In this document: positions 40,558 to 50,530 of the stretch, piece after piece
Layout: each line of letters opens with the position of its first letter
Position numbering within the stretch: position 1 is the first letter of the stretch
DNA from: Viridibacterium silvisoli
GTDB lineage: Bacteria; Pseudomonadota; Gammaproteobacteria; Burkholderiales; Rhodocyclaceae
Direction of reading: 5' to 3'
DNA: 64,000 bases
NCBI RefSeq assembly: GCF_036017035.1
Contig: NZ_JAYXHS010000001.1
Span: 1,860,001-1,924,000 of the forward strand
Made by a program: the position numbers and the translations under genes
The notes under the pieces: model-generated
Databases searched by the model: none
What the model was told of the DNA's origin: nothing
What the model saw: only the letters and a program-made list of their open reading frames with translations

Positions 40558-42441
40558 TCAGACAGGCCGGCCCATGTCCACGTTCGTCAATTCAACGGTC
40601 GGCGCCGTTTTTACCCCGATCGGATTCCCAGCTCCGTCTATCAAACGGAAGGCGACCACTCTCTTCTCTGGCAAGCTTCCAGGCGAGCGATTGAGCATTG
40701 CAAAATCGGCGTTGCTCTCTACGTACGGGGACAATATGAAATATGTTCCACCGAGTGAGGCCATGAAAGGCGCTTTCCTGGTCTCTCCGTTGGAGAGTCT
40801 GGTCTCGAGCAATATTGCTTTGGGGCGCAGGGCAATCGCCAGCAAGGCTTTGGCGACCCCCACTGCTGGCGCAATGTTCAAGCGTGCGAAATCATATCTG
40901 GCATCGGCAGGCAGGTGCCAGTAGCCATCATGCTGCGCCGGCGTGATCTGTCTCGTCGTGATACTACGTTGTGTCTTCAGGCGAGAGAGAAGTGGAATCG
41001 GGTCGGTCGTAACCAGCTCATAGCGGGTGACCAGCTCCGGCCATAACAGGGGGTCTTCCTGCAGCGCGATGTGTCCATCTATGGGGGCGATACTGACAAA
41101 GAAATGCCTGGGAGCGGAGAGATCAGATGTCATGTGATCTCCGTTCAGGCGCGCGAGAGACGGGGTGTAGGCGCTGTAACTTTGAATCACCGGTCTTGGC
41201 GACCATTTGAGACTGCTTGCAAATAGCCAGGACAGATCGATCGAGGCTATATCTACCGTTGCATCGACTGCAGGTAGCGCAGAAGCGCTCATCAACACCA
41301 GCCGGGTTTTGCGAAGATCTCCGGAGGATGCCTTGCCCCGCAACTCTTGCAAGCCGTTCCATTGCTGGCTGATATGTAGCCAGGTGCGCCCCAGCACGCT
41401 GCCCTGCCCGTGATGGGGGAGGCTTGATCCCAGAAAGCACAGCGTCGCCCACAAAAGCGTGGATGTGAATACTGTTTTGCGAGGAATCTGTTTTTCCGGA
41501 TCGAGCAGCGAGATCAGAAGGGCTGACCCTGTAAATGCGAGATAGGTGGAAACATGCTCACCATCGTGGCGGACGAAGCCTTGTTTGAATGCAAGCCAGG
41601 CCATGAAGACAAGTGCCATCGTCGTAGTCAGAGCGAGTATTCCAGCCCTGGAGGTGATGCCCGTGAGATGAGGCCTCAGCTTGAGAACCAGATGGCACAC
41701 CAGGATGCAGAACAGAAGAGCGCCGATGATCAGTTCGTTGTCAGGGCCACTCTTTCCCATCGCGGCAGAATAGCCGGCGGCCACCTGTGCATCATTCAGG
41801 ACGAAGGGCGCCAGACTACCCAGATCCTGTCCTGCAGCGAGCCAGGCACCGAGAAAGCCCATGAAATAAGCCGGGCCCGGCGCGTAGCGCCTCCAGCCCG
41901 AATGCTGCCAATAAGAGGCCATGCTGAGTGGAACAAGTGCGCACAGCCCCGCGACGCCGAGCGTGAACTTGCACAGCGCCAGGCTCCCCATGACGAGAGA
42001 TACAAATACCGTGAGCTCGCTTCGCAAAACGATACGCTCGGCGCGACAGGCAACGCAGAAGAACAGACATAGGGCGAAGCCGTCTCTTGATGGCGTCACC
42101 AGGAGCGGGAGCAGGGCCCAGAGGCGTATCCATGACCGGGGTGGGTCTGTTGGAAGGAGAGGCCCTGTGATGACGAAGACCATTGTAAGGATCAAGGCTC
42201 CCCATAGAAGCATGGAGAGTTCTTGGAGTTGGGCCCCGCCAGAATTCACGTAGAGGGAACCGAGAGGCCCGTACGTGAACACAATGTCACGACCGAACTG
42301 CATGCCCTGTGCCAGACCGTGTGCAATGGCTTGCTGCCATGATGGGTCTAGCCCATCCGCCGGGGGAACACTTCCGAACGGCAGATAGAAGGCAACGAGT
42401 ACCACTGCCGCAATGAATGCTGAGTAGTTGACGGTTTTCAT
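40558..42441 (-). CDS. Large polytopic membrane protein, GT-C-like, unknown
   Basis: This 627-residue protein has about 10-12 membrane helices in its first two thirds and a soluble beta-rich C-terminus with PFMASLGGTYFILSPYVESN. The N-terminal loop DGLDPSWQQAIAHGLAQG and RDIVFTYGPLGSLYVNSGG are reminiscent of uncharacterised GT-C-like proteins that carry an acidic loop after helix 1. No sugar-transfer motif is certain. The codon usage is less GC-biased than neighbours. It stands alone, convergent with the oxidoreductase gene. Confidence 0.7.
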   Translation of the reverse strand: MKTVNYSAFIAAVVLVAFYLPFGSVPPADGLDPSWQQAIAHGLAQGMQFGRDIVFTYGPLGSLYVNSGGAQLQELSMLLWGALILTMVFVITGPLLPTDPPRSWIRLWALLPLLVTPSRDGFALCLFFCVACRAERIVLRSELTVFVSLVMGSLALCKFTLGVAGLCALVPLSMASYWQHSGWRRYAPGPAYFMGFLGAWLAAGQDLGSLAPFVLNDAQVAAGYSAAMGKSGPDNELIIGALLFCILVCHLVLKLRPHLTGITSRAGILALTTTMALVFMAWLAFKQGFVRHDGEHVSTYLAFTGSALLISLLDPEKQIPRKTVFTSTLLWATLCFLGSSLPHHGQGSVLGRTWLHISQQWNGLQELRGKASSGDLRKTRLVLMSASALPAVDATVDIASIDLSWLFASSLKWSPRPVIQSYSAYTPSLARLNGDHMTSDLSAPRHFFVSIAPIDGHIALQEDPLLWPELVTRYELVTTDPIPLLSRLKTQRSITTRQITPAQHDGYWHLPADARYDFARLNIAPAVGVAKALLAIALRPKAILLETRLSNGETRKAPFMASLGGTYFILSPYVESNADFAMLNRSPGSLPEKRVVAFRLIDGAGNPIGVKTAPTVELTNVDMGRPV

Positions 42442-42604
42442 GTCACTTCAATCTCGTGAGATCGGCCGTTACCAAGGGTATCGGAATCGATGGAGCCTGT
42501 GTGTCGCTCGCGTGAAGGGCTTGCCTCCCTTGGGTATGTTGATGGCTTGTGCGCCATGGGTAACCGGTGGGGTCTCGGCTACCTGGCGCCTGATGGAAGT
42601 AAGC

Positions 42605-42895
42605 TCAGGCGATCTGCCGCATCTGGCTCAGCTCGAAGCTGCCGATAAGGTGGCCGGCCTGCGCGCGAAAGGCGTCCATGTGTGCGCCGTTCATGTGGTT
42701 CTCCCACGCGGTGCGGTCGGCCCAGCGCTCGAAGAAGATCACGTCTCCCGCTTGTTGCTCCGATTCGTGCAGGTCGTAGAGGATGCAGCCGGGCTGCTTG
42801 CGTACGATGTCCACGAGTTGCTTCTGGGCTGCGACGAGAGCGGTTTCGTGGCCGGGCTTGGCGGTGACGTGCGCGACGATGATGAGGTCCGACAT
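42605..42895 (-). CDS. Antibiotic-biosynthesis monooxygenase (ABM) domain protein
   Basis: This 96-residue ABM-fold protein reads LIIVAHVTAKPGHETALVAA, CILYDLHESEQQAGDVIFFE and WADRTAWENHMNGAHMDAF, close to YgiN/quinol monooxygenase and LsrG-like proteins. AGGAG is seven bases from ATG 42895, so that start is preferred over ATG 42901, which would be too near. Substrate not predictable. It is divergent from a LysR regulator that may control it. Confidence 0.85.
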   Translation of the reverse strand: MSDLIIVAHVTAKPGHETALVAAQKQLVDIVRKQPGCILYDLHESEQQAGDVIFFERWADRTAWENHMNGAHMDAFRAQAGHLIGSFELSQMRQIA

Positions 42896-43042
42896 GTTCA
42901 TTCTCCTGTGAGGGCGCTGCGTGATGGGTTGGCAACGACGTGTTGACGGAGCGAACGATATTGCTGAATGCTGCGGTGATAAACCGGGCGCGCGTGCATT
43001 CATTCTGCGCACCGTGGAAACAATCGCGAGGCACAATCAGGC

Positions 43043-43936
43043 ATGGATCGACTCGATACGTTTCGCCTCTTCGTCAGGCTCATGGAGCTGGGCAGTTTTG
43101 CGGCAGCGGCCGCGGAGCTGGGTGTCTCGCCGTCGGCTGCGAGCAAGGCCATCAACCAGCTCGAGGCATCACTTGGCGCCAGGCTCCTGCATCGCACGAC
43201 ACGACGCCTGTCGTTGACCGAAGCCGGCACAACCTACCTCGAGCGGGCGCGCGCTGTCCTGCTGGCTGTGGAAGAGGCCGATGCCGAAGCGGCGGGGGCT
43301 ACGGTTTCGGCCAGCGGGCGGCTGCGCCTGAACATGCCGATGGCACTCGGGCTCGCTGATCTGGGCGAAGCCCTGGCCGACTTCGCTGCCGAGCATCCGG
43401 GTATCGAGCTGGATGTTGATCTCGGCGACCGCCACGCCGATCTGCTTGCAGAAGGTTTCGACCTCGGCTTGCGCGCCACGACCGATCCGAAGGATTCGAG
43501 TTATGTGGCGCAGCGTATTGCTGCATTTCCTCTGCATATCTGCGCGGCGCCGGCCTACATGGAACGACATGGCCGGCCGGCGACGCCGGACGATCTCGCT
43601 GAGCACGCCTGCTTTGCCTACGTCTATGCCACGGCTGGCTTGCGCTGGCCTTTGCGCTGGCGCGGGCAGACCCATGTGGTCATCACGCCGCGCATGCGCG
43701 CCAACAACACCTTGTTCCTGAAACGCCTGGTGCTGGCTGGTCTGGGTATCGCCGTGCTCCCCGGCTTCGTGGCGAAACCGGAAATCGATACCGGCGCGCT
43801 TGTGGAGTTGTTCCCGGATGTCGAGCGACCACCCCTGCTGCTCTTCGCGCAGTATCCCGAGCGACGTCTCACGCCGCATAAGGTATCGGTCTGCGTGGCC
43901 TTCCTGAAAGACTGGTTCGCCGCGCGACAGGCGTGA
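43043..43936 (+). CDS. LysR-family regulator (CrgA/AaeR-like)
   Basis: This 297-residue LysR protein has the HTH MDRLDTFRLFVRLMELGSFA, AAAAELGVSPSAASKAINQL and RLLHRTTRRLSLTEAG, then a periplasmic-binding-like effector domain. It is divergent from the ABM-type monooxygenase gene and may regulate it in response to a quinone or other electrophile (inference). Its stop is three bases from the stop of the convergent HD-GYP gene. Confidence 0.9.
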   Translation: MDRLDTFRLFVRLMELGSFAAAAAELGVSPSAASKAINQLEASLGARLLHRTTRRLSLTEAGTTYLERARAVLLAVEEADAEAAGATVSASGRLRLNMPMALGLADLGEALADFAAEHPGIELDVDLGDRHADLLAEGFDLGLRATTDPKDSSYVAQRIAAFPLHICAAPAYMERHGRPATPDDLAEHACFAYVYATAGLRWPLRWRGQTHVVITPRMRANNTLFLKRLVLAGLGIAVLPGFVAKPEIDTGALVELFPDVERPPLLLFAQYPERRLTPHKVSVCVAFLKDWFAARQA

Positions 43937-43939
43937 GCG

Positions 43940-44980
43940 TCAGGCCGCGGCGGGAACGCCTGTGGCGGCGTTGTCCGTCTGTGTGTCCGCGTCTTCCGCC
44001 CAGCGCTCCTTGATCTCTATCATCGCCGGCAGGTCGGCGATGAAGAGCTCGACGAGCTGCGGATCGAAATGCTGGCCTGCGCCGTCGCGGATGTGGGTGA
44101 CCGCTTCGTCGACGGACCAGGCCCGCTTGTAGGGACGCACCGAGGTCAGCGCGTCGAAAACGTCGGCGACGGCGATGATGCGTCCTTCGAGCGGGATGTC
44201 TTCGCCTGCGAGGCGATTGGGGTAGCCGCTGCCGTCCCATTTCTCGTGGTGGGTCAGGGCGATGCGGCGCGCCATGGCCAGCATGCCGCCTTCGTGCTCG
44301 CCGATGATGTCTGCGCCGATGGCGGCATGTGTCTGCATGATGGCCCACTCTTCGGCGTCGAGCTTGCCCGGTTTCTGCAGGATACGATCGGGGATGCCGA
44401 TCTTGCCGATGTCATGCATGGGCGCTGCATTGAGCAGATCGTCCGCCTCGCGTTCGCTCATGCCGATGGCGCGACCCAGACGTTGCGAGAAATGACTCAT
44501 GCGGATGACATGCTTGCCGGTCTCGTTGTCCTTGTACTCGGCGGCAAGGCCGAGTCGCTGCACGATCTGCAGGCGGCTCTCGCGCAGCTCGTCCACCCGT
44601 ACCAGCGAGAGATGGTTGCGCACGCGGGCGCGCACGATGGGCGGTGACAGTGGCTTGGTGATGTAGTCGACGGCACCGGCGTTGAAGCCTTCCAGCTCGT
44701 CGCTCATGTCTGACAGCGCAGTGACGAAGATCACCGGCAGGTGCGCGGTGAGTGCGTCGTGCTTGAGTGCGCGGCAGGCGTCGTAGCCTGTCATGCCCGG
44801 CATCATGACGTCGAGCAGGATGAGGTCGGGGCGTTCCTGTCGCGCCAGCTCGATGGCGCGTGCGCCGTCCTTGGCGAACAACAGGCGGTAATCGTGCTGC
44901 AGGATCTGGCGAAGTAGCTGCAGGTTGGCGGGCTCGTCGTCGACGAGGAGCAGGCTGGGGCGCGTGTCCGGTGGGGTCAT
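43940..44980 (-). CDS. HD-GYP domain response regulator (RpfG-like)
   Basis: This 346-residue protein has a receiver domain (SLLLVDDEPANLQLLRQIL, LILLDVMMPGMTGYDAC with the phospho-Asp) and an HD-GYP domain with MHDIGKIGIPDRIL (metal HD) and HHEKWDGSGYPNRLAGE (GYP). HD-GYP proteins hydrolyse cyclic di-GMP to GMP. Its ATG overlaps the stop of the hybrid kinase as ATGA, so it is almost certainly its phosphorylation partner, linking the MHYT-sensing kinase to cyclic di-GMP turnover. Confidence 0.95.
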   Translation of the reverse strand: MTPPDTRPSLLLVDDEPANLQLLRQILQHDYRLLFAKDGARAIELARQERPDLILLDVMMPGMTGYDACRALKHDALTAHLPVIFVTALSDMSDELEGFNAGAVDYITKPLSPPIVRARVRNHLSLVRVDELRESRLQIVQRLGLAAEYKDNETGKHVIRMSHFSQRLGRAIGMSEREADDLLNAAPMHDIGKIGIPDRILQKPGKLDAEEWAIMQTHAAIGADIIGEHEGGMLAMARRIALTHHEKWDGSGYPNRLAGEDIPLEGRIIAVADVFDALTSVRPYKRAWSVDEAVTHIRDGAGQHFDPQLVELFIADLPAMIEIKERWAEDADTQTDNAATGVPAAA

Positions 44981-47900
44981 GGAGAGGTCTCCGTCTCCTG
45001 CAAGGCATCGAGGAAGGTGGCCAGGTGCTGGCGGGCCGCTGCGAAATCGAAGTCGTCGATGAAGCGCTGCAAGGTCTGCAACTGCGGGATGCCGGCAGGC
45101 ATCGCCGCGCTGAAGCGGGCCAGGGCTTCGTCGTCGAGCGCGCCCTGGCCGAGCGTTTCGATGAGCCTGCTGCCGGCGCTGCGCAACGTGGCGTAGTCCA
45201 TGTCGAGCTGCGTTTGCGCCGCTTGCTCGCGTGCGCGCTCCGCGACGGTCTCGCTGGCCACCGCGGCCAGGGCGCGTTCGCAGGCGTGCTCCGTGTCGTT
45301 CAGGGCTGCCTGGATGCCGGCAAGGCGCGAAGGTTCGTGCGCGGCTGCGGCACAGGCGCTCTCGAGTTGTTCGAGGGCGTCGGCCAGATGTTCGAGGCCC
45401 AGATTGCCGGCGAGGCCGCGCAGGCGATGCGCTTCGCTGCGCGCGTCTGCTTCGCGCCGGTTGGCGAGGTGCGCGCCAAGTGTGCGCATGGCGAGCGGCA
45501 GGTCGTCGGCCAGGCGTAGCAGGGCACCGACCCAGCTCGCGCGTTCGCCACCCCAGCGCATCAGGCCGCTGCGCGTGGCCAGGGTCTGACGCGAACGTAC
45601 CACCGGCTCACTGCTGATCTCGACATCGCGCAGGCCCAGCACGCGTGCGATCTCGCGGCTGAGCGCCAGCAGTTCGACGGGTTTGGACGCGAAGCCATCC
45701 ATGCCGGCCTGGCGTGCAGCGTCGCGGTCGGCATCCATCACGCTTGCGGTAAGGGCGATGACGGGCACGCGCGGACTGTTGCCCGCCTGTTCGCGGGCAC
45801 GGATGCGGCGCGTGGCTTCCAGCCCGTCGATGCCTGGCATCTGTACGTCCATGAGGATCACGTCGTAACGGTCGGAGGTGGCGAAGGCCACCGCACTGGC
45901 ACCGTCGTTGGCCAGTACGACGGTGTGGCCGTAGCGGCGCAGGATGATGCTCAGCAGTTCGAGGTTCTGGCGCACATCGTCGACGGCGAGCACGCGCAGC
46001 GGCGGCAGCTTGAGCGTGGCGCGGCGCCCGTCTACCGGTGCAGTGCCCTGTTCGGCCGCGGGCAGGGGCAGCACGAAGTGGAAGACCGAGCCCACGCTCA
46101 CCTCGCTCTCAACCCAGATGCGCCCGCCCATGAGCTCGACGAGTTGCTTGCTGATCGTGGTGCCGAGGCCGGTGCCACCGAAGCGGCGGCTCATCGAGGC
46201 ATCGGCCTGCGTGAAGGGGTCGAAGATGGCGGCGATGCGGTCGGGCGGAATGCCGATGCCGGTGTCGCGCACGCTGAAGTGCAGGGCGTCGCCCTCGGGC
46301 TTTACGCTGAGCGCAATCTCGCCGCGCTCGGTGAACTTGATGGCGTTGGAGAACAGGTTGGTGATGACCTGGCGCACGCGCAGCGCATCGCCGCGATATG
46401 TATTGCCAAGTGCCTTGTCATAGTCGAGATGGAACTTGAGGCCCTTGTCGCGCAGGCTGCCCGATAGCGTGGAGGAGATCTCGTCGATCAGCGCGAGCAG
46501 ATCGAAGTCGCCGAGCTCCAGCTCGACCGCGCCACGGTCGAGCTTGGCCGAATCGAGAATTTCGTTGAGCAGGCGCAGCAGTGCGCGCGAGGCGTTGCGC
46601 ACGGTCTCGAGATGGCGGCGCTGGTCGCCGACCAGTTCGCCGTCGAGCAGCACATCGGTGAAGCCGATGATGGCGTTCATCGGTGTGCGGATCTCGTGAC
46701 TCATGTTGGCGAGGAAGGCGGCGCGTGCGGTGGCGGCCTGCTCGGCGCGCTCTTTCGCTTCGCGCAGGTCCTGCTCCATCTGCTTGCGTGCGGTGATGTC
46801 GGTGGCGAACTTGATGATCTTCTGCAGGCGACCATCGGCACCATAGACGGGGTTGTAAGTGGCCTGTATCCAGTACGGGCGGCCGTCCTTGCGGAAACGC
46901 AGGTACTCGCCTGCGTCGAACTCGCCACGACCGAGGCGCGCCCACAGGTCGGTGTAGGCATCGCTGTGCACGTATTGTGGGTCGCACAGGATGCCGTGAT
47001 GCCGGCCGCGCAACTCGTCGAGCTGGTAACCCGTGAGTTGCAGGAAGTTATCGTTGGCGCTCAGTACCTGGCCGTACAGGTCGAACTCGACGACGGCCAG
47101 CGAGCGACTGAGGGCGTGCACCGTGCCTTCGAATTCGGCGCTGCGGCGGCGTGTGTCGGTCACGTCGAGCAAGACGCCATCTACCCACAAGGCATTGCCC
47201 TGCGCGTCGAACTCCGGCGTGCCGGATTCCCACACCCAGCGCTCACTGCCGTCGCGCACGACGATGCGGTAGGTCGCCTCGTAGCTGCGCCGCTCGGCAA
47301 TGGCCTGCGCCACGTCGTTGGCGAGCTGGGCGTAGTCGTCGGGATGCACGAGGCTTTTCCAGCCGCGCCGGCCGTGCATGAACTCGTCGGGCTCCCAGCC
47401 GGTGACGCCCGTCACGGCGTCGCTGACGAAGACCAGGCTCCACAATTCGTCGAAGAGGCAGCGGAAGCTCACGCCCGGCATGTTGCGGATCAGGGTGCGC
47501 AGCTGTTGCTCGCTGCCGCGCAGGGACTGTTCCATCGCATGGCGTTCGCTGATGTCGGTCACCACGGCGACGAACAGCGGCTTGCCCGGCAGGGTCATGC
47601 GGCCGATGGCGACGCGGATCGGCAGCTGGCTGCCATCCTTGCGCATGCCGCTCAGCTCGCGGCCCTGGCCCAGCCAGAGCGCCTTGCCGTCCGCGAGGTA
47701 TTCGCGCCGGCGCTGGTCGTAAGCGCTGCCGTCCTCACTGCTCACCAGCATGTTGGCGGGTTTGCCGATGACCTCGCTCGCTGCCCAGCCGAAGATGCGT
47801 TCTGCCGCCGGATTGAAGTCGCGCACGATGCCGTCGCTGTCGATCGTCATCATGCCGTCGGCCGCCGTGTCGAACACTGCTTGCAGACGCGATTCGTTGA

Positions 47901-48708
47901 ACTGCATCCGACGATACAGCTCGCGGTAGCGCAGCAGACTGTTGGCCGCCGCGACGAAGACGGCCAGTGTCACCACGACCAGCGCGACGGCGAGCGCAAC
48001 GAAGCCGGTGTTGAGTGCCATGGCGCTGCCGGGTTCTTCGACGCCGACGAAACGCGCTGCCGCCATGCCGGTGTAATGCATGCCGGCGATGGCCAGGCCC
48101 ATGATGATGCCGCTCGGCAGGATGCCCCAGCGCGGGCCGATGCGGTCCGCCAGCCAGCCGCGCCCGCCATTGCCGAAGCGCACCCCCAGCGCAAGAATGG
48201 CCAGCGCCACGGCGACGACGATGGAGATGCCGAAGCCGACCGGGTCGTAGCGCAGCGAGGGCGCCATCTGCATCGCTGCCATGCCGCTGTAATGCATGGT
48301 GCCGATGCCGGCGCCGACCAGCACGCCGCCCGTGCCCAGTTGCCAGCGCGTGATGCGAGGCTGGATGAGGAGTTGCAACGCCACCCAGGACGCGGCCAGC
48401 CCCGGTAGCAGGGACAGCAGCGTGATGCCCGGCGCGTACTCGACCGCCACGCACAGGCTGAACGCCAGCATGCCGATGAAATGCATCGCCCAGATGCCGC
48501 CGCCGAGTGCCAGTGCACCCGTCACCACCGCCACCTGACGATGCAGGACAACGTCGGTCTGGCGTGCCATGCCGGCCACCTGTAGCGCCATGGTCGCCGC
48601 GAAGATGGCGATGCCGACCGACAGCACGACCAGCCAGGGCTGGTAGCTGCCGACGAGCAGCAGCCCGGGGGCTGTGTCGAAAAGGAACATGCGGCTGGGG
48701 TCGAACAT
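44977..48708 (-). CDS. Hybrid sensor kinase MHYT-PAS-PAS-PAS-HK-REC-HPt
   Basis: This 1243-residue kinase starts at ATG 48708 (an upstream TTG at 48747 is less likely). The N-terminus is an MHYT membrane sensor with three repeats: WAMHFIGMLAFS, GTMHYSGMAAMQ and AGMHYTGMAAARF, thought to bind copper and sense diatomic gases or redox state. Three PAS domains follow, then a kinase with His671 in MSHEIRTPMNAIIGF, a HATPase domain, a receiver with Asp954 in LMDVQMPGIDG and an HPt with His1094 in AHRLRGLAGNLGLEH. A complete His-Asp-His relay thus ends on the chain, and the HD-GYP regulator is the fourth partner. Confidence 0.95.
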   Translation of the reverse strand: MFDPSRMFLFDTAPGLLLVGSYQPWLVVLSVGIAIFAATMALQVAGMARQTDVVLHRQVAVVTGALALGGGIWAMHFIGMLAFSLCVAVEYAPGITLLSLLPGLAASWVALQLLIQPRITRWQLGTGGVLVGAGIGTMHYSGMAAMQMAPSLRYDPVGFGISIVVAVALAILALGVRFGNGGRGWLADRIGPRWGILPSGIIMGLAIAGMHYTGMAAARFVGVEEPGSAMALNTGFVALAVALVVVTLAVFVAAANSLLRYRELYRRMQFNESRLQAVFDTAADGMMTIDSDGIVRDFNPAAERIFGWAASEVIGKPANMLVSSEDGSAYDQRRREYLADGKALWLGQGRELSGMRKDGSQLPIRVAIGRMTLPGKPLFVAVVTDISERHAMEQSLRGSEQQLRTLIRNMPGVSFRCLFDELWSLVFVSDAVTGVTGWEPDEFMHGRRGWKSLVHPDDYAQLANDVAQAIAERRSYEATYRIVVRDGSERWVWESGTPEFDAQGNALWVDGVLLDVTDTRRRSAEFEGTVHALSRSLAVVEFDLYGQVLSANDNFLQLTGYQLDELRGRHHGILCDPQYVHSDAYTDLWARLGRGEFDAGEYLRFRKDGRPYWIQATYNPVYGADGRLQKIIKFATDITARKQMEQDLREAKERAEQAATARAAFLANMSHEIRTPMNAIIGFTDVLLDGELVGDQRRHLETVRNASRALLRLLNEILDSAKLDRGAVELELGDFDLLALIDEISSTLSGSLRDKGLKFHLDYDKALGNTYRGDALRVRQVITNLFSNAIKFTERGEIALSVKPEGDALHFSVRDTGIGIPPDRIAAIFDPFTQADASMSRRFGGTGLGTTISKQLVELMGGRIWVESEVSVGSVFHFVLPLPAAEQGTAPVDGRRATLKLPPLRVLAVDDVRQNLELLSIILRRYGHTVVLANDGASAVAFATSDRYDVILMDVQMPGIDGLEATRRIRAREQAGNSPRVPVIALTASVMDADRDAARQAGMDGFASKPVELLALSREIARVLGLRDVEISSEPVVRSRQTLATRSGLMRWGGERASWVGALLRLADDLPLAMRTLGAHLANRREADARSEAHRLRGLAGNLGLEHLADALEQLESACAAAAHEPSRLAGIQAALNDTEHACERALAAVASETVAERAREQAAQTQLDMDYATLRSAGSRLIETLGQGALDDEALARFSAAMPAGIPQLQTLQRFIDDFDFAAARQHLATFLDALQETETSP

Positions 48709-49012
48709 AGGCTTCCGTAGCAAATCTGGGGGGCACGGCAGACGCAAGGCCGTGCCTTCGATCCTTGCTTAACGGCAGCCTGTTCGTTGCTTGTAGCGCT
48801 ACGGCGCGAAAAAACAGAAATTCACAGTGCTGGCAGGGGCCAGCGCGGCAAGGCGACGGCCATGGCACACTGTGCGCCCCGCGCGGGCTTGCCGCCTGGC
48901 GTAACGATCCACTTGCGGGGATGACGATGATCGACGCGGTCCGCCCGGGGGAACTGCATTGCCCCAGGCTGGCGTTCAGTCATCAAATCTGAGAAGAAAT
49001 CCGGAGAAGGAA
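48709..49012. other. Divergent intergenic region, kinase and chrA
   Basis: About 300 bases separate the kinase and chrA, which are divergent. I see no gene or repeat. The chrA ribosome binding site GGAG lies at 49003-49006 before TTG 49013. Confidence 0.4.
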
Positions 49013-50374
49013 TTGAGCCAGTCAGCGCATGACACCTCCCCACCGCCCGCAGTGAGTTTCTGGCAGGCCTTCCTGTTCTGGCTCAAGCTCGGCTTCATCA
49101 GCTTCGGCGGCCCGGCCGGGCAGATTTCCATCATGCATCAGGAGCTGGTCGAGAACCGCCGCTGGATCAGCGAGAAGCGCTTCCTGCACGCCCTCAACTA
49201 CTGCATGGTCTTGCCCGGTCCCGAGGCCCAGCAACTCGCCACCTACATCGGCTGGCTGATGCATCGCAGCTGGGGCGGCATCGTCGCCGGTGCGTTGTTC
49301 GTGCTGCCCTCGCTGCTGATCCTCATCGTGCTGTCGTGGGTCTATATCGCCTTCGGTGAGGTGCCGGTGGTGGCGGGTCTTTTCTATGGCATCAAGCCGG
49401 CGGTGACGGCCATCGTCTTGCAGGCCGCGCATCGCATCGGCGGGCGCGCACTGAAGAACAATGTGTTGTGGGCGATCGCGGCGGCATCCTTCGTGGCGAT
49501 CTTTGCGCTCGATGTGCCTTTCCCGCTCATCGTGCTCGGCGCAGGGCTCATCGGCTACCTTGGCGGGCGTACCCGCCCCGAATTCTTCAAGGCCGGCGGC
49601 GGCCATGGCAAGGCGGAAAAATCCTTCGGCCGTGCGCTCATCGACGACGACACGCCAACGCCCGCTCACGCACGCTTCTCGTGGTCCGGCCTGGCCCGCA
49701 TCGTGGTGGTTGGCGCGCTGCTGTGGCTCATACCGATGGCATTGCTCACGCTTTCCTACGGCTGGCCGCACACCTTCACGCAACTCGGCTGGTTCTTTAC
49801 CAAGGCCGCGCTGCTGACCTTTGGCGGGGCTTACGCGGTGCTGCCCTATGTCTATCAAGGCGCAGTGACTCACTACAACTGGCTCACGCCAACGCAGATG
49901 ATAGATGGCCTCGCGCTCGGCGAGACCACGCCGGGCCCGCTCATCATGGTGGTGGCTTTCGTCGGTTTTGTCGGTGGCTACCAGAGCCCGCAACTCAGCG
50001 CGCTGTTCGGTGCGGACCACCTCTTTCTCGCCGGCGCGGCAGCGGCCACGCTGGTGACCTGGTTCACCTTCCTGCCCTCGTTCCTGTTCATCCTCGCGGG
50101 CGGGCCGCTGGTGGAGTCCACGCACAACGATCTCAAATTCACAGCACCACTGACGGCCATTACCGCCGCAGTGGTCGGCGTGATCCTCAACCTTGCGCTG
50201 TTCTTCGGCTACCACGTGCTGTGGCCAAAGGGCTTTGCCGGAGCATTCGACTGGATCGCGGCGCTCATCGCACTCGCAGCAGCCATTGCCTTGTTCAGGT
50301 TCAAACGCAATGTCATACACGTGATTCTGGCGTGCGCGGTGATCGGCCTGTCGGTCAAGTTGCTGCACGGCTGA
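49013..50374 (+). CDS. chrA: Chromate transporter, long-chain ChrA
   Basis: This 453-residue protein is a two-halved ChrA: LGFISFGGPAGQISIMHQEL in the N-half and LTFGGAYAVLPYVYQGAV in the C-half, both with the FGGP/FGG signature of chromate efflux proteins; LPGPEAQQLATYIGWLM and GETTPGPLIMVVAFVGFV are the other conserved blocks. It expels chromate using the proton gradient. Start TTG 49013 with GGAG six bases upstream is better than TTG 48959. No ChrB regulator is adjacent. Confidence 0.92.
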   Translation: MSQSAHDTSPPPAVSFWQAFLFWLKLGFISFGGPAGQISIMHQELVENRRWISEKRFLHALNYCMVLPGPEAQQLATYIGWLMHRSWGGIVAGALFVLPSLLILIVLSWVYIAFGEVPVVAGLFYGIKPAVTAIVLQAAHRIGGRALKNNVLWAIAAASFVAIFALDVPFPLIVLGAGLIGYLGGRTRPEFFKAGGGHGKAEKSFGRALIDDDTPTPAHARFSWSGLARIVVVGALLWLIPMALLTLSYGWPHTFTQLGWFFTKAALLTFGGAYAVLPYVYQGAVTHYNWLTPTQMIDGLALGETTPGPLIMVVAFVGFVGGYQSPQLSALFGADHLFLAGAAAATLVTWFTFLPSFLFILAGGPLVESTHNDLKFTAPLTAITAAVVGVILNLALFFGYHVLWPKGFAGAFDWIAALIALAAAIALFRFKRNVIHVILACAVIGLSVKLLHG

Positions 50375-50530
50375 AGCCGGAAGGGGAGAGGCGGTTCCGC
50401 AGCATTTGACGCAGATCAGCAGTCTGCGATTTTTCCCGTCCCTTTCGCGTGCCAACCCGGCATTGCGCAAGGAAGCAGCCCGTCCGCATGACTAGCATGC
50501 ATGGCACACCGGATAGCGGAGAGCCAGACC

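Noticed and set aside
46612..48408. 598-codon open frame antisense to the hybrid kinase
   Set aside because: It is His/Ala/Arg-rich, typical of the antisense of GC-rich codons; the kinase on the other strand has all expected domains.
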